This document shows, in pieces, positions 1-8,721 of a stretch of 56,780 nucleotides of DNA. Below the pieces are notes generated by a model that was not told the DNA's origin, made no database searches, and saw nothing but the letters and a program-made list of their open reading frames with translations. The DNA is from CAUTXO01 sp963542625 (GTDB lineage: Bacteria > Campylobacterota > Campylobacteria > Campylobacterales > SZUA-545): the NCBI GenBank assembly GCA_963542625.1, contig CAUTXO010000006.1, positions 1 to 56,780 of the forward strand, in the 5' to 3' direction. The position numbers and the translations under genes were made by a program. The first letter of the stretch is position 1, and each line of letters opens with the position of its first letter.

Positions 1-326
1 GCGCAACCGTCGCCTACACCGTGTAGCCTTGCTTAGATCTTGCCTCATCCTGCGCGGTTTTGCGCGCAAAGCGGTGAGTGGGAAAAATTGTGATTTTTAT
101 GCGTTTGCGTGCGCGGGGAAGTATTGGTGCGGCTAAGGTTTTAGATTTTTCTAGCTTATAGATCCCAGCGCAAAGGGTTTGGGGGCGTCGTTGCGTAGCT
201 GCCTATATAGAAAAAAATCCGCGCAAAAAGTGCAACGAAGCAAGGCGGCAATTAGTTTTAAGCCTTAAATTGCGATTAACTTTTTGCGCTTCATAATACC
301 CTAACTGTCTATTTTGAAAGGTTTTT
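1..326. other. Intergenic leader before the cytochrome/TorA operon
   Basis: I see no credible gene in these 326 bases. There is one AGATCT near 36, one AGATCC near 162, and a GC-rich stem-loop (TGCGCG 51-56 paired with CGCGCA 63-68) without a T-run, so it is not a convincing terminator. The right end carries the promoter and ribosome binding site of the next gene. Confidence 0.6.
292..321 (+). promoter_or_regulatory. Putative promoter -10 and RBS of the cytochrome/torA operon
   Basis: A CATAAT box at 292-297 (one mismatch to TATAAT) lies downstream of a T-rich stretch, the usual look of Campylobacter sigma70 promoters, which often lack a clear -35. GAAAGG at 316-321 is a ribosome binding site placed 5 nt before the ATG at 327. 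The promoter call is inference; the RBS is clear. Confidence 0.5.
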
Positions 327-923
327 ATGTTGAAAAAACACATTTTTTTCATCGCGGTGCTGCTGCTTGGCGCAAGTGCTAGCGCGGGGGCAAAGGATCT
401 AACCGCCGCAAAGGTTAAGTCCATTTACTTAGATCTTGATAGCCAAAAGGTGCAAGGGCGGCTTTTGCCAACGGCGGAGGTGGAGATCCTAAAAGAGCAC
501 GAGGCGCGCTTTGAGATAAAGATTAACGGCTTTGTGCAAGAGGATTCAAAAAGCGTGATTTATTTTGCGCGGGGTAAGCGGATCTTGGTGGCGGCCTTTG
601 CAAAAAATGCGCCGCTAAAGCTTGAAACGGGCGAATTCACGCACGAGCCAGATACCGGCAAAAAGTGGGCGAGTGTTTGGGTGAAAGCCTTTGTGGATAA
701 AGCGGATTTGGTAGCCGACGGCGCTAGCGTTACAAAAGCTGCCGCTTTGAGCTTTAGTGAAAATTGCTCGATGTGTCACGCCTTGCATAAGCCCAGCGAA
801 TTTACCGCCAACCAGTGGCCTAGCATTGTAAAAACGATGGGCGCTAGGGTCGGAATGACTAAAGACGACGTGCTGCTTGTTACGCAATATCCGCAAAAAA
901 ACGCAAAAGACATACAAAAATAA
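327..923 (+). CDS. Monohaem cytochrome c, TorC-like electron donor
   Basis: A 198-residue secreted c-type cytochrome. An N-terminal hydrophobic signal peptide covers about residues 1-22. One haem-binding motif, C-S-M-C-H, lies at about residues 147-151, followed by a short haem-domain tail. The ~120 residues before the haem have no motif I recognise. It ends 9 nt before the molybdopterin reductase gene, so the two form an operon. The same pairing of a small cytochrome with a TorA-type reductase occurs in Campylobacter jejuni, where it passes electrons from the quinone pool to the periplasmic enzyme. That role is inferred here from motif and context. Confidence 0.85.
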   Translation: MLKKHIFFIAVLLLGASASAGAKDLTAAKVKSIYLDLDSQKVQGRLLPTAEVEILKEHEARFEIKINGFVQEDSKSVIYFARGKRILVAAFAKNAPLKLETGEFTHEPDTGKKWASVWVKAFVDKADLVADGASVTKAAALSFSENCSMCHALHKPSEFTANQWPSIVKTMGARVGMTKDDVLLVTQYPQKNAKDIQK

Positions 924-932
924 GGAGAGAAT

Positions 933-3389
933 ATGAGCGCAAATTCCAGACGGACATTTTTAAAGGCGGCGGGGCTTTTTACAGCCGTGCCTTTTGTGGA
1001 TAGCCTTTCTAGGCGCGGGGAGTTGCTAGCGGCGCCGGTTAAATTTGCCTTGCCAAAAAACGGCGAGATCTACACAGCCGCGCACTGGGGTGTTTTAAAG
1101 GTTACGCTAAAGGGCGGCAAAATAGTAAAATCTGAAAACGGGCTAGCGCCAAGATCTATGCCAAACCCATTCCACGCGACGGTATCTGATCTAATCTACG
1201 CAAAGGATAGGATCAAATACCCGATGGTGAGAAGATCTTTCCTAAAAGATCCAGACAACAGCCACCCCGAGCTGCGCGGCAAGGACGAATGGGTGCGCGT
1301 GCCCTACAAAGACGCGATAAAACTCGTGGCAAAAAGGCTTAAGAAGGTTAGAAAGGAAAAGGGGGCGTCTGGTATTTTTGCTGGATCTTACGGCTGGAAA
1401 AGTAGCGGCAACACGCACAATAGCCGGATCTTGCTCCACCGCTTTATGAATTTAACGGGCGGTTTTGTAGGCAGTGCTGGGGATTATTCTACCGGCGCTT
1501 CGCAAGTGATTATGCCGCACGTTATGGGTAGCATAGAGGTTTATGAGCAGCAAACGTCGTGGCCGCTTGTGCTTGCAAATGCTAAGGTGGTGGTGATCTG
1601 GGGCGCTAACCCTATTTCTATGCTTAGGATTGCTTGGACGTCAAACGAGGGTATGGGGCTTGAATACTTCAAAAAATTGCGCGATAGCGGGATAAAGGTA
1701 ATTTGCATAGATCCTATCAAAAATGAAACTTGCGAGTTTTTAAAGGCGCGCTGGATTGCGCCCGTGCCAAATACGGACGTGGCGTTAATGCTAGCAATGG
1801 CGCATACGCTTTTGGTAAAAGACAAATACGACAAAGAATTCATAGAAAATTACACCGAAGGCTTTGATAAATTCAAGGATTACTTGCTTGGCAAGGAAGA
1901 CGGCAAGGTAAAAGACGCCAAGTGGGCGAGCGAGATTACGTCCATACCGGCTAAGGATATAGAAGATCTTGCGCTGATGTTTTATGAAAATCCGACGATG
2001 TTTATGTCCGGCTGGGGAATGCAAAGGGCGCACCACGGCGAGCAACCGCACTGGGCGCTTGTGGCGCTTTGCTCTATGCTTGGGCAAATTGGTAAGCCAG
2101 GCACGGGCTTTGGGCTTTCTTACCACTACTCAAACGGCGGGGTGCCTACAACAACGGGCGCGGTTATAGGCGGTATGAATGCGGGCGTGGCGCAAACGGC
2201 GGGCACGGGGCAAAGCTGGCTGCAAAAATCGGCGGCATATTCTTTCCCGGTGGCTAGGATAGCCGACGCGCTGCTTAACCCGGGCAAGACGATTTACTTT
2301 AACGGCAAAAAGGTTACCTACACGGATATAGATTTTATCTACTGGGTTGGCGGAAATCCGGTGGTGCATCATCAAGATACGAACAACTTCGCAAAGGCGC
2401 TGCAAAAGCCATCGACGATTGTGGTTAATGAGCTTTACTGGACGCCGACGGCGCGTATGGCTGACGTTGTGTTTCCGATAACAACGCCCTATGAAAGAAA
2501 CGACATCACAATGACGGGCGATTATTCTAATATGCATATTGCGCCTATGAAGCAAGTGGTGGCAAAGCAGTTTGGAGCTGTTGATGATTATAAGGTTTTT
2601 AGCGACCTAGCGGCTGAGTTTGGCGTTAAAAAGCAATTCACCGAGGGCAAGGACGAAATGGCGTGGATTGAGGAGTTTTACGGCGTGGCGCTAAAGCAAG
2701 CAAGGGCTAAGAAGCTGGATATGCCAAGCTTTAAGGAGTTTTGGAAAGCGGGCAAGCCCATTGGCTTTGAAGCGGACGAAGAAGCGCAAAACTTTACAAG
2801 ATACGCGGATTTTATAGAAGATCCGATACTAAGCCTGCTTGGCACGCCATCTGGCAAGATTGAGATCTACTCAAAAACGATAGAAAAAATGCAATACGAC
2901 GACTGCCCCGCGCACCCGGCGTGGATGGAGCCTGTGGAGTGGCTTGGAATGAAAAATAAGCCGGCGGACAGGTTGCACTCGCAGATGAATAATATTGCAA
3001 TCCGAAAAACCTACGCCATAGCGGATAAAGAGCCAATTTGGATCAATACGCAAGACGCCAAGGCTAAGGGGCTAAAAACTGGCGATGTGGTGCGGGTGTT
3101 TAACGCGCGCGGGCAGGTGCTAGCCGGAGCCTTTGTGACGGACAAAATAAGGCGTGGCGTTGTAAAACTTAGCGAGGGCGCTTGGTGGGATCCAAGCAAG
3201 GATCCAAGCGGAGATCTTAGCCAAAAGGGCACGCGGGGCGCGCTTTGCAAAAACGGTAGCGCGAATGTTTTGACCCTTGATATGCCTACATCTAAGCTTG
3301 CGATGGGGAATATCTCTCACACCGCGCTTGTGAATGTGGAAAAATTTACCGGCAAAATAGAGCCGCTAAGCGTTTTTAAGCAGCCCTAG
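933..3389 (+). CDS. torA: Periplasmic molybdopterin S/N-oxide reductase (TorA/DorA/BisC family)
   Basis: An 818-residue molybdenum enzyme of the DMSO/TMAO reductase family, expected to reduce TMAO, DMSO or related S- and N-oxides as anaerobic electron acceptors. The N-terminus has a twin-arginine export signal (S-R-R-T-F-L-K, residues 5-11), so the folded enzyme goes to the periplasm. The motif D-Y-S-T-G at about residue 184 holds the serine that ligates Mo in this family (S186). No N-terminal 4Fe-4S cysteine motif is present, as expected for TorA/DorA types. The C-terminal cofactor-binding domain (about 700-818) is complete. Exact substrate preference cannot be read from sequence. It is co-transcribed with the cytochrome c gene just upstream. 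Confidence 0.9.
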   Translation: MSANSRRTFLKAAGLFTAVPFVDSLSRRGELLAAPVKFALPKNGEIYTAAHWGVLKVTLKGGKIVKSENGLAPRSMPNPFHATVSDLIYAKDRIKYPMVRRSFLKDPDNSHPELRGKDEWVRVPYKDAIKLVAKRLKKVRKEKGASGIFAGSYGWKSSGNTHNSRILLHRFMNLTGGFVGSAGDYSTGASQVIMPHVMGSIEVYEQQTSWPLVLANAKVVVIWGANPISMLRIAWTSNEGMGLEYFKKLRDSGIKVICIDPIKNETCEFLKARWIAPVPNTDVALMLAMAHTLLVKDKYDKEFIENYTEGFDKFKDYLLGKEDGKVKDAKWASEITSIPAKDIEDLALMFYENPTMFMSGWGMQRAHHGEQPHWALVALCSMLGQIGKPGTGFGLSYHYSNGGVPTTTGAVIGGMNAGVAQTAGTGQSWLQKSAAYSFPVARIADALLNPGKTIYFNGKKVTYTDIDFIYWVGGNPVVHHQDTNNFAKALQKPSTIVVNELYWTPTARMADVVFPITTPYERNDITMTGDYSNMHIAPMKQVVAKQFGAVDDYKVFSDLAAEFGVKKQFTEGKDEMAWIEEFYGVALKQARAKKLDMPSFKEFWKAGKPIGFEADEEAQNFTRYADFIEDPILSLLGTPSGKIEIYSKTIEKMQYDDCPAHPAWMEPVEWLGMKNKPADRLHSQMNNIAIRKTYAIADKEPIWINTQDAKAKGLKTGDVVRVFNARGQVLAGAFVTDKIRRGVVKLSEGAWWDPSKDPSGDLSQKGTRGALCKNGSANVLTLDMPTSKLAMGNISHTALVNVEKFTGKIEPLSVFKQP

Positions 3390-3391
3390 CC

Positions 3392-3409
3392 AAAAGTTAA
3401 GTAACTTTT
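3392..3409 (+). terminator. Weak AT-rich stem-loop after torA
   Basis: AAAAGTT at 3392-3398 pairs with AACTTTT at 3403-3409 around a 4-nt loop, immediately after the torA stop. The arm ends in Ts and continues ATTT. It could be a bidirectional weak terminator. Confidence 0.4.
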
Positions 3410-3439
3410 ATTTAAGATCCGCGCTTTAAGGATCTTGCT

Positions 3440-4792
3440 ATGAAAGAAGTAGGTTTTTCAAAAGTCGGTTTTGTTTTGGCCGCTGCTGGTTCAGCCGTTG
3501 GGCTTGGAAACATCTGGAAGTTTCCGTATATGACGGGCGAATACGGTGGCGGCGCCTTTGTGATTGTGTATTTGCTAACGCTTGTAATCGTTGGCTTGCC
3601 GCTTTTGATGGGCGAGACTATTTTAGGCGCGATGGGGCGCAAAGATCCTGTCAGCACCTACGAAACTTTGGCAAACAAGCACGGCGGGCTTTGGCGCATT
3701 GCCGGCTTTTCTTTATTCACAGGCTTTTTTATCCTTACGTTTTATAGTGTCGTCATCGGTTGGATCTTATACTATCTTGTGCTTAGCTTTACGCATATTC
3801 CGCAAAACGTGAGCGAGGCTAAAGAGCTTTTTGGCTCAATGCTTACAGCAGATCTTAAGACGCAGGTTTTTTACTACACGCTTGCCTTTTTTATAACCGG
3901 GCTCATCGTTTATAAGGGTATTTCAAAAGGCATTGAGCGTGTGAGCCTTTTTATGATGCCAGCGCTTGTTTTAATGCTTTTTATAATGCTGATTTATTCG
4001 ACGTCGCTAGAAACTTTCGGGCAGTCTGTGCGCTTTATGTTTTACGCAGATTTTTCGCGGCTTTCCCCCGAAGCGCTTTTGGCTTCTGTGGGGCAGGCGT
4101 TTTTTACGCTTAGCGTTGGCACGGGCGTTGTGATGACTTACGCGTCGTTTTCAAACAAGCACCAAAACATATTAAAATCCACCGTTTGGATCATCTTTTT
4201 AGATACGGTCATAGCGCTTCTTGCGGGTGTTATGATGTTTGCGTTTTTGTTTTCAAATGGGCTTGGGTCAAATCAGGGGCCGGGCCTTGTGTTTATTTCT
4301 ATGCCGGCTACCTTTTATACCTTTGGGAAAATCGGCGTGGTGTTTTCTGTTTTGTTCTTTTTGTCGCTTGCCTTTGCTGGGATTACGTCGGCTATTAGCA
4401 CGCTAGAGCCTACAATTACTTTTTCTACCAACAGGCTTGGGCTTTCAAGGGCAAAAGCCACCGTTATTTTTGTGCTAATTGCGTATTTTATAGGGCTATT
4501 TTGCCTTGCGTCAAACGTGAAAGGCTTTGAGTTTTTGAGCCTATTTGGCAAGAGTTTTTTTGACGTTATGGATTTTGTTACGTCGTCTATTCTTTTGCCG
4601 CTTGGTGGTTTTGTGATGGCTATTTTTATAGGTTTTGTCGTGGATAGGGAGCGGATCTACGGCTTTGTGTCGCATCACGGCTTACGCAACAAAATGCTTT
4701 TTAACCTTTGGTATTACAATGTAAAACTCGTTTCACCAATTGCGCTGATTGTTGTTATGGCAAATATGCTCGGGCTGTTTGGATCTAAGTAG
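3440..4792 (+). CDS. Sodium-coupled neurotransmitter/amino-acid symporter (NSS/SNF family)
   Basis: A 450-residue inner-membrane protein with about 12 hydrophobic segments. It opens with the family signature near residues 14-30 (G-S-A-V-G-L-G-N-I-W-K-F-P-Y), the unwound TM1 region that binds Na+ and substrate in LeuT-type transporters. Bacterial members take up amino acids with sodium; the substrate here is not predictable. The start is supported by AAGGA at 3428-3432, seven nt before the ATG. This RBS lies inside an AAGGATCT word, an example of the local iterated motif. It lies 50 bp after torA and may be read from it or from its own promoter. Confidence 0.88.
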   Translation: MKEVGFSKVGFVLAAAGSAVGLGNIWKFPYMTGEYGGGAFVIVYLLTLVIVGLPLLMGETILGAMGRKDPVSTYETLANKHGGLWRIAGFSLFTGFFILTFYSVVIGWILYYLVLSFTHIPQNVSEAKELFGSMLTADLKTQVFYYTLAFFITGLIVYKGISKGIERVSLFMMPALVLMLFIMLIYSTSLETFGQSVRFMFYADFSRLSPEALLASVGQAFFTLSVGTGVVMTYASFSNKHQNILKSTVWIIFLDTVIALLAGVMMFAFLFSNGLGSNQGPGLVFISMPATFYTFGKIGVVFSVLFFLSLAFAGITSAISTLEPTITFSTNRLGLSRAKATVIFVLIAYFIGLFCLASNVKGFEFLSLFGKSFFDVMDFVTSSILLPLGGFVMAIFIGFVVDRERIYGFVSHHGLRNKMLFNLWYYNVKLVSPIALIVVMANMLGLFGSK

Positions 4793-4809
4793 ATTTTAGC
4801 TTTTTTGCC

Positions 4810-4838
4810 TTGACAATTAAGTTTAATTTACTTATAAT
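4810..4838 (+). promoter_or_regulatory. Consensus sigma70 promoter of the tRNA-tuf cluster
   Basis: TTGACA at 4810-4815 and TATAAT at 4833-4838 are both perfect consensus hexamers with the optimal 17-bp spacer. The predicted start is near 4845, 16 nt before the first tRNA. It fits strong constitutive or growth-rate driven transcription of the tRNAs, tuf and following genes. Confidence 0.85.
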
Positions 4839-4860
4839 CGCCACTTCATTTTTGAAGTAA

Positions 4861-4936
4861 GCTGGTGTAGCTCAGTTGGTAGAGCAGCTGCCTTGTAAGC
4901 AGCCGGTCGGGGGTTCAAGTCCCTTTACCAGCTCCA
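4861..4936 (+). tRNA. tRNA-Thr (TGT)
   Basis: Full cloverleaf. The acceptor GCTGGTG pairs with TACCAGC, the anticodon TGT sits in the loop CTTGTAA, the T-loop TTCAAGT is present, and CCA is encoded at 4934-4936. It is first of four tRNAs leading into tuf, the same Thr-Tyr-Gly-Thr order seen in many Proteobacteria. Confidence 0.96.
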
Positions 4937-4984
4937 TTTTTTTAACAGCATTATTACCACAATTAGGTGTAAGCCAAAATGCTA

Positions 4985-5069
4985 GGTGAGATACCCGAGT
5001 GGCCAAAGGGGGCAGACTGTAAATCTGCTGGTTATGCCTTCGGAGGTTCAAATCCTCCTCTCACCACCA
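4985..5069 (+). tRNA. tRNA-Tyr (GTA)
   Basis: A class II tRNA with a long variable arm. The acceptor GGTGAGA pairs with TCTCACC, the anticodon is GTA in the loop CTGTAAA, the T-loop is TTCAAAT, and CCA is encoded at the 3' end. Confidence 0.95.
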
Positions 5070-5077
5070 TTTGATAA

Positions 5078-5154
5078 GCGGGATTAGCTCAGTTGGCTAG
5101 AGCATCAGCCTTCCAAGCTGAGGGTCGCGGGTTCGAGTCCCGTTTCCCGCTCCA
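5078..5154 (+). tRNA. tRNA-Gly (TCC)
   Basis: Cloverleaf with acceptor GCGGGAT, anticodon TCC in the loop CTTCCAA, T-loop TTCGAGT, and encoded CCA at 5152-5154. Confidence 0.95.
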
Positions 5155-5198
5155 CCAAAATTAAGTGGGAGCTGAATGGTTTGAACCTTCTACCTTTT

Positions 5199-5273
<75 letters not shown>

Positions 5274-5326
5274 CAATGTTGTTATAAAAATAAAAATTTA
5301 ATACAAACCTTAACAGGAGGAAAGTT

Positions 5327-6535
5327 ATGGCAAAAGCAAAATTTGACCGTAGTAAGCCGCACGTTAATATAGGCACAATCGGCCACGTCGATCACGGTAA
5401 AACTACTTTAACGGCTGCTATTACAGCGGTTTTATCAAACAAGGGTTACGCAGAGAAGAAGGCTTATGATCAAATAGATAATGCCCCAGAAGAAAGAGAA
5501 AGAGGTATTACTATCGCCACATCTCACGTTGAGTATGAAACGGACAACCGCCACTACGCGCACGTGGATTGCCCCGGACACGCCGACTACGTAAAAAATA
5601 TGATTACTGGTGCGGCTCAAATGGACGGTGCGATCTTAGTTATTGCCGCTACTGACGGACCTATGGCGCAAACAAAAGAACACATCTTGCTAGCAAGACA
5701 AGTTAATGTTCCACACATCGTTGTTTTCTTAAACAAAGAAGATCAACTAGACGCTTCCGATAGAGACGAAATGCTAGAACTCGTTGAAATGGAAGTAAGA
5801 GAATTGCTTAACAAATACGGTTTCCCAGGCGATGAAACTCCTATCATCTCAGGATCTGCCCTAAAGGCGCTAGAAGCGGCTATGGAAGGCAAAACAGATG
5901 AATGGACGGCAAAGGTAGAAGAGCTAATGAAAGCCGTTGATGACTTCATTCCTACCCCTCAAAGAGATGTTGATAAAGATTTCTTGATGCCTATCGAAGA
6001 CGTTTTTTCTATTCAAGGACGTGGAACGGTTGTTACTGGTAGAATTGAAAGAGGAACTGTAAAACTAGCCGCAGAAATTGAAATCGTTGGTATCAAACCT
6101 ACTCAAAAAACGACTGTAACAGGTATCGAAATGTTCCACAAAGAAATGGAGCAAGGTGAAGCTGGGGATAACGCCGGCGTGCTTTTGCGCGGAACAAAGA
6201 AAGAAGACGTTGAGCGCGGTATGGTGCTTTGCAAGCCAGGATCTATTACTCCGCATACAACTTTTGAAGCGGAAATTTACGTTTTGGATAAAGACGAAGG
6301 CGGACGACACACTCCGTTTTTTACTGGTTACAGACCGCAATTTTACATCAGAACAACAGACGTTACAGGAACAGTTACACTACCGGAAGGCAGAGAAATG
6401 GTAATGCCTGGCGATAACTTGAAAGTTACTTGCGAGCTAATAGCTCCTATTGCCATCGAAGAGCAAACAAAATTTGCGATTAGAGAAGGCGGTAGAACAG
6501 TAGGATCCGGCGTCGTAACAAAGATTATTAAGTAG
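5327..6535 (+). CDS. tuf: Elongation factor Tu
   Basis: A 402-residue GTPase that delivers aminoacyl-tRNA to the ribosome. The G1 motif GHVDHGKT is near residue 19, G3 is DCPGH, and G4 is NKED, so the asparagine-lysine-x-aspartate guanine contact is present. The three-domain length is normal. A strong RBS (AGGAGG) precedes the ATG. The tRNA-tuf linkage suggests co-transcription from the 4810 promoter. By hand count it has 7 GATC sites, of which 3 are RGATCY, so the iterated motif is not strongly imposed on this highly expressed gene. Confidence 0.98.
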   Translation: MAKAKFDRSKPHVNIGTIGHVDHGKTTLTAAITAVLSNKGYAEKKAYDQIDNAPEERERGITIATSHVEYETDNRHYAHVDCPGHADYVKNMITGAAQMDGAILVIAATDGPMAQTKEHILLARQVNVPHIVVFLNKEDQLDASDRDEMLELVEMEVRELLNKYGFPGDETPIISGSALKALEAAMEGKTDEWTAKVEELMKAVDDFIPTPQRDVDKDFLMPIEDVFSIQGRGTVVTGRIERGTVKLAAEIEIVGIKPTQKTTVTGIEMFHKEMEQGEAGDNAGVLLRGTKKEDVERGMVLCKPGSITPHTTFEAEIYVLDKDEGGRHTPFFTGYRPQFYIRTTDVTGTVTLPEGREMVMPGDNLKVTCELIAPIAIEEQTKFAIREGGRTVGSGVVTKIIK

Positions 6536-6550
6536 TCTTAAGGATCTGCT

Positions 6551-6706
6551 TTGAGAGAAATAATTGCTTTAAAATGCTCCGAGTGCGGTGATATCAACTA
6601 CACGTTGAAAAAGAATAAAAAAACGCACCCGGAAAAAATTGAAACAATGAAATATTGCAAGCGTTTGAAAAAACACACCTTGCATAAAGAAACAAAGGCT
6701 AAATAG
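6551..6706 (+). CDS. rpmG: 50S ribosomal protein L33
   Basis: A 51-residue basic ribosomal protein starting at TTG 6551 and ending at TAG 6704. It carries C-S-E-C near residue 9 and the conserved tail ...Y-C-x-R-L-K-K-H-T-L-H-K-E. Only one cysteine remains in the second zinc-ligand position, as in other Campylobacter L33. The TTG start is chosen because AAGGA at 6540-6544 sits 6 nt upstream and no in-frame ATG gives a full-length protein. Its place between tuf and tRNA-Trp/secE is the canonical one. Confidence 0.93.
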   Translation: MREIIALKCSECGDINYTLKKNKKTHPEKIETMKYCKRLKKHTLHKETKAK

Positions 6707-6744
6707 CGGTCTTTACCTTTTCTCATTTTTGGGAAAAGGTTTTA

Positions 6745-6820
6745 AGGGTAGTAGCTCAGGTGGTAGAGCAGCTGATTCCAAATCAGCAGGTCAAGGGTTC
6801 GAGTCCTTTCTGCCCTGCCA
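6745..6820 (+). tRNA. tRNA-Trp (CCA)
   Basis: Cloverleaf with acceptor AGGGTAG paired to CTGCCCT, anticodon CCA in the loop TTCCAAA, T-loop TTCGAGT, and encoded 3' CCA. It lies between rpmG and secE, as usual in this phylum. Confidence 0.95.
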
Positions 6821-6837
6821 AGAAATAGGAAGAAGGT

Positions 6838-7020
6838 ATGGAAAAATTTATTAATTACATTAAACTTTCCAAGCTAGAGTTATCAAAAGTGATTTTTCCA
6901 TTAAAAGAGCAGGTGAAAAACGCTTTTCTATCTGTTTTTTTAGTAGTTACTGTTATAACGATATTTTTAGCACTTATTGATCTAATTATGTCCGCTAGCC
7001 TATCTAGCTTCATTAAGTAG
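6838..7020 (+). CDS. secE: Preprotein translocase subunit SecE
   Basis: A 60-residue membrane protein of the SecYEG channel. It has an amphipathic N-terminal segment with the family feature L-S-K-V-I-F-P (about residues 15-21) followed by one transmembrane helix (about 30-55). This is the short, single-span SecE form. It is preceded by a GAAGAAGG RBS and followed closely by nusG, the classic pairing. Confidence 0.95.
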   Translation: MEKFINYIKLSKLELSKVIFPLKEQVKNAFLSVFLVVTVITIFLALIDLIMSASLSSFIK

Positions 7021-7028
7021 GAGATTTG

Positions 7029-7562
7029 ATGTCAGAGCACAAGTGGTATGCTATTCAATCTTATTCTGGGAGTGAGCTTAGTGTTAAAAACGCTATAAAA
7101 AAGTTAGTTCAAGATCTTAAGATTGAAGACAGGCTGGCAGATATAATCGTCCCAACAGAAGACGTAATCGAAGTAAAAAAAGGTAAGCAAAAGGTAGTAG
7201 AAAGATGCCTTTACCCCGGTTATGTTTTTGCCAAGCTAGATCTTGATACGGATCTTTGGCATAAGATCCAATCGCTTTCTAAGGTATCCAGATTTATCGG
7301 CGAGCAAAAAAAACCCGCGCCTTTAGGCGAAAAGGACATCGAGCTTATCATAGAAAAGGTCAATAAAAGAGAAGCTCCTAAGCCTAAAGTTTATTTTGAT
7401 ACCACCGAAGCTGTTAGAATTATTGATGGGCCCTTTGCGAACTTTACGGGTGTGGTGGAAGAATACGATATGGTGAGCGGACGCTTAAGACTGAATGTGT
7501 CGATCTTTGGCAGAAGCACCCCCGTTGAGATTATGTATAATCAAGTAGAAAAAATAGTTTAA
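7029..7562 (+). CDS. nusG: Transcription termination/antitermination factor NusG
   Basis: A 177-residue two-domain factor. The NGN domain starts with K-W-Y-A-I-Q-S-Y-S-G and carries R-C-L-Y-P-G-Y-V; the C-terminal KOW domain has the motif G-P-F-A-N-F-T-G-V-V. It links RNA polymerase with Rho or the ribosome. I chose the ATG at 7029, with TAGGAG upstream, over an in-frame TTG one codon earlier. Confidence 0.96.
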   Translation: MSEHKWYAIQSYSGSELSVKNAIKKLVQDLKIEDRLADIIVPTEDVIEVKKGKQKVVERCLYPGYVFAKLDLDTDLWHKIQSLSKVSRFIGEQKKPAPLGEKDIELIIEKVNKREAPKPKVYFDTTEAVRIIDGPFANFTGVVEEYDMVSGRLRLNVSIFGRSTPVEIMYNQVEKIV

Positions 7563-7572
7563 GGAAAAAATA

Positions 7573-7998
7573 ATGGCAAAAAAGATTACAGGCTATATAA
7601 ATCTTGTTATACCAGCTGGTGCGGCTAATCCGTCACCTCCCGTTGGTCCAGCGCTTGGTCAAAAGGGTGTCAATATTATGGCATTCTGCAAGGAATTCAA
7701 CGAAAAGAGCAAACCGATGGCGGGCTGGAATATACCTACCGTTATTACGGTTTATGAGGATAAGAGTTTTTCTTTTGTAATGAAGCAACCGCCGGCTAGC
7801 GATCTAATCAAAAAAGCCGCTGGTGTTACAAAGGGCACGGATAATCCTTTAAAAAACATCGTTGGAAAAATAACGAAGGCGCAACTAGCCGAGATCGTAA
7901 AGCAAAAGATCGTGGATATGAATACCGATGACGAGGCACAAGCGGCGCGCATTATCACTGGCAGTGCGCGATCTATGGGTATAGAAATAGTTGAGTAG
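7573..7998 (+). CDS. rplK: 50S ribosomal protein L11
   Basis: A 141-residue protein of the GTPase-associated centre. It has the typical N-terminal proline-rich P-S-P-P-V-G-P-A-L-G-Q region (about residues 20-30) and the C-terminal RNA-binding domain ending G-T-A-R-S-M-G-like. It follows nusG by 10 nt in the conserved nusG-rplK-rplA order. Confidence 0.97.
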   Translation: MAKKITGYINLVIPAGAANPSPPVGPALGQKGVNIMAFCKEFNEKSKPMAGWNIPTVITVYEDKSFSFVMKQPPASDLIKKAAGVTKGTDNPLKNIVGKITKAQLAEIVKQKIVDMNTDDEAQAARIITGSARSMGIEIVE

Positions 7999-8006
7999 GA
8001 GAAATT

Positions 8007-8711
8007 GTGAGCAAACAATCAAAAAGAATGCAAGGACTTCTTGAAAGAATTGAAAAAGGCAAGGAATATTCTCTTGATGAAGCGTCCGCAAAGGTAAAAG
8101 AGCTAAAAAGCGCCAAGTTTGATGAAACGGTTGAGATGTCTGTTTGGTTAAACGTAGATCCCAAATACGCAGATCAAATGGTGAGAGGCGCTGTTGTATT
8201 GCCGCACGGAACGGGCAAAACCGTGAAAGTTGCCGTTTTTGCCAAAGGTGAGAAAGCAACAGAAGCAAAAGAAGCTGGAGCGGATCTTGTAGGTGATAAT
8301 GACTTGGCCGATGAGATACTAAAAGGCAAGATGGACTTTGACGTTGTGATTGCGACGCCTGATATGATGGGTGTGGTAGGAAAGCTGGGGCGAGTCTTAG
8401 GGCCAAAGGGTCTTATGCCAAACCCCAAAACCGGAACGGTAACTATTGACGTTGCCAAAGCAGTTAGCAATGTGAAATCGGGTCAGGTTAGTTTTAAGGT
8501 TGATAAAAAGGGCAATATTCACGCTGGGATCGGCAAGAGTAGTTTTACAGCCGACGCAATCAGAGATAATGCGCTTACTTTGGTTAAGATCTTAAACAAA
8601 CTAAAACCTTCTACGGCAAAGGGAAAATACATCAAAAAGGCAACTTTAAGCCTTACAATGTCGCCTTCTGTCGTGCTCGATAGCACAGCGCTAATGGATA
8701 TTAAAGGTTAG
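8007..8711 (+). CDS. rplA: 50S ribosomal protein L1
   Basis: A 234-residue L1 protein, which binds 23S rRNA at the L1 stalk and in many bacteria represses its own operon. It starts with GTG preceded by TAGGAG. It contains the conserved L-G-P-K-G-L-M-P-N-P-K-T-G-T-V block (about residues 130-144) and normal total length. It lies 8 nt after rplK. Confidence 0.97.
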   Translation: MSKQSKRMQGLLERIEKGKEYSLDEASAKVKELKSAKFDETVEMSVWLNVDPKYADQMVRGAVVLPHGTGKTVKVAVFAKGEKATEAKEAGADLVGDNDLADEILKGKMDFDVVIATPDMMGVVGKLGRVLGPKGLMPNPKTGTVTIDVAKAVSNVKSGQVSFKVDKKGNIHAGIGKSSFTADAIRDNALTLVKILNKLKPSTAKGKYIKKATLSLTMSPSVVLDSTALMDIKG

Positions 8712-8721
8712 TCTTTGAATA

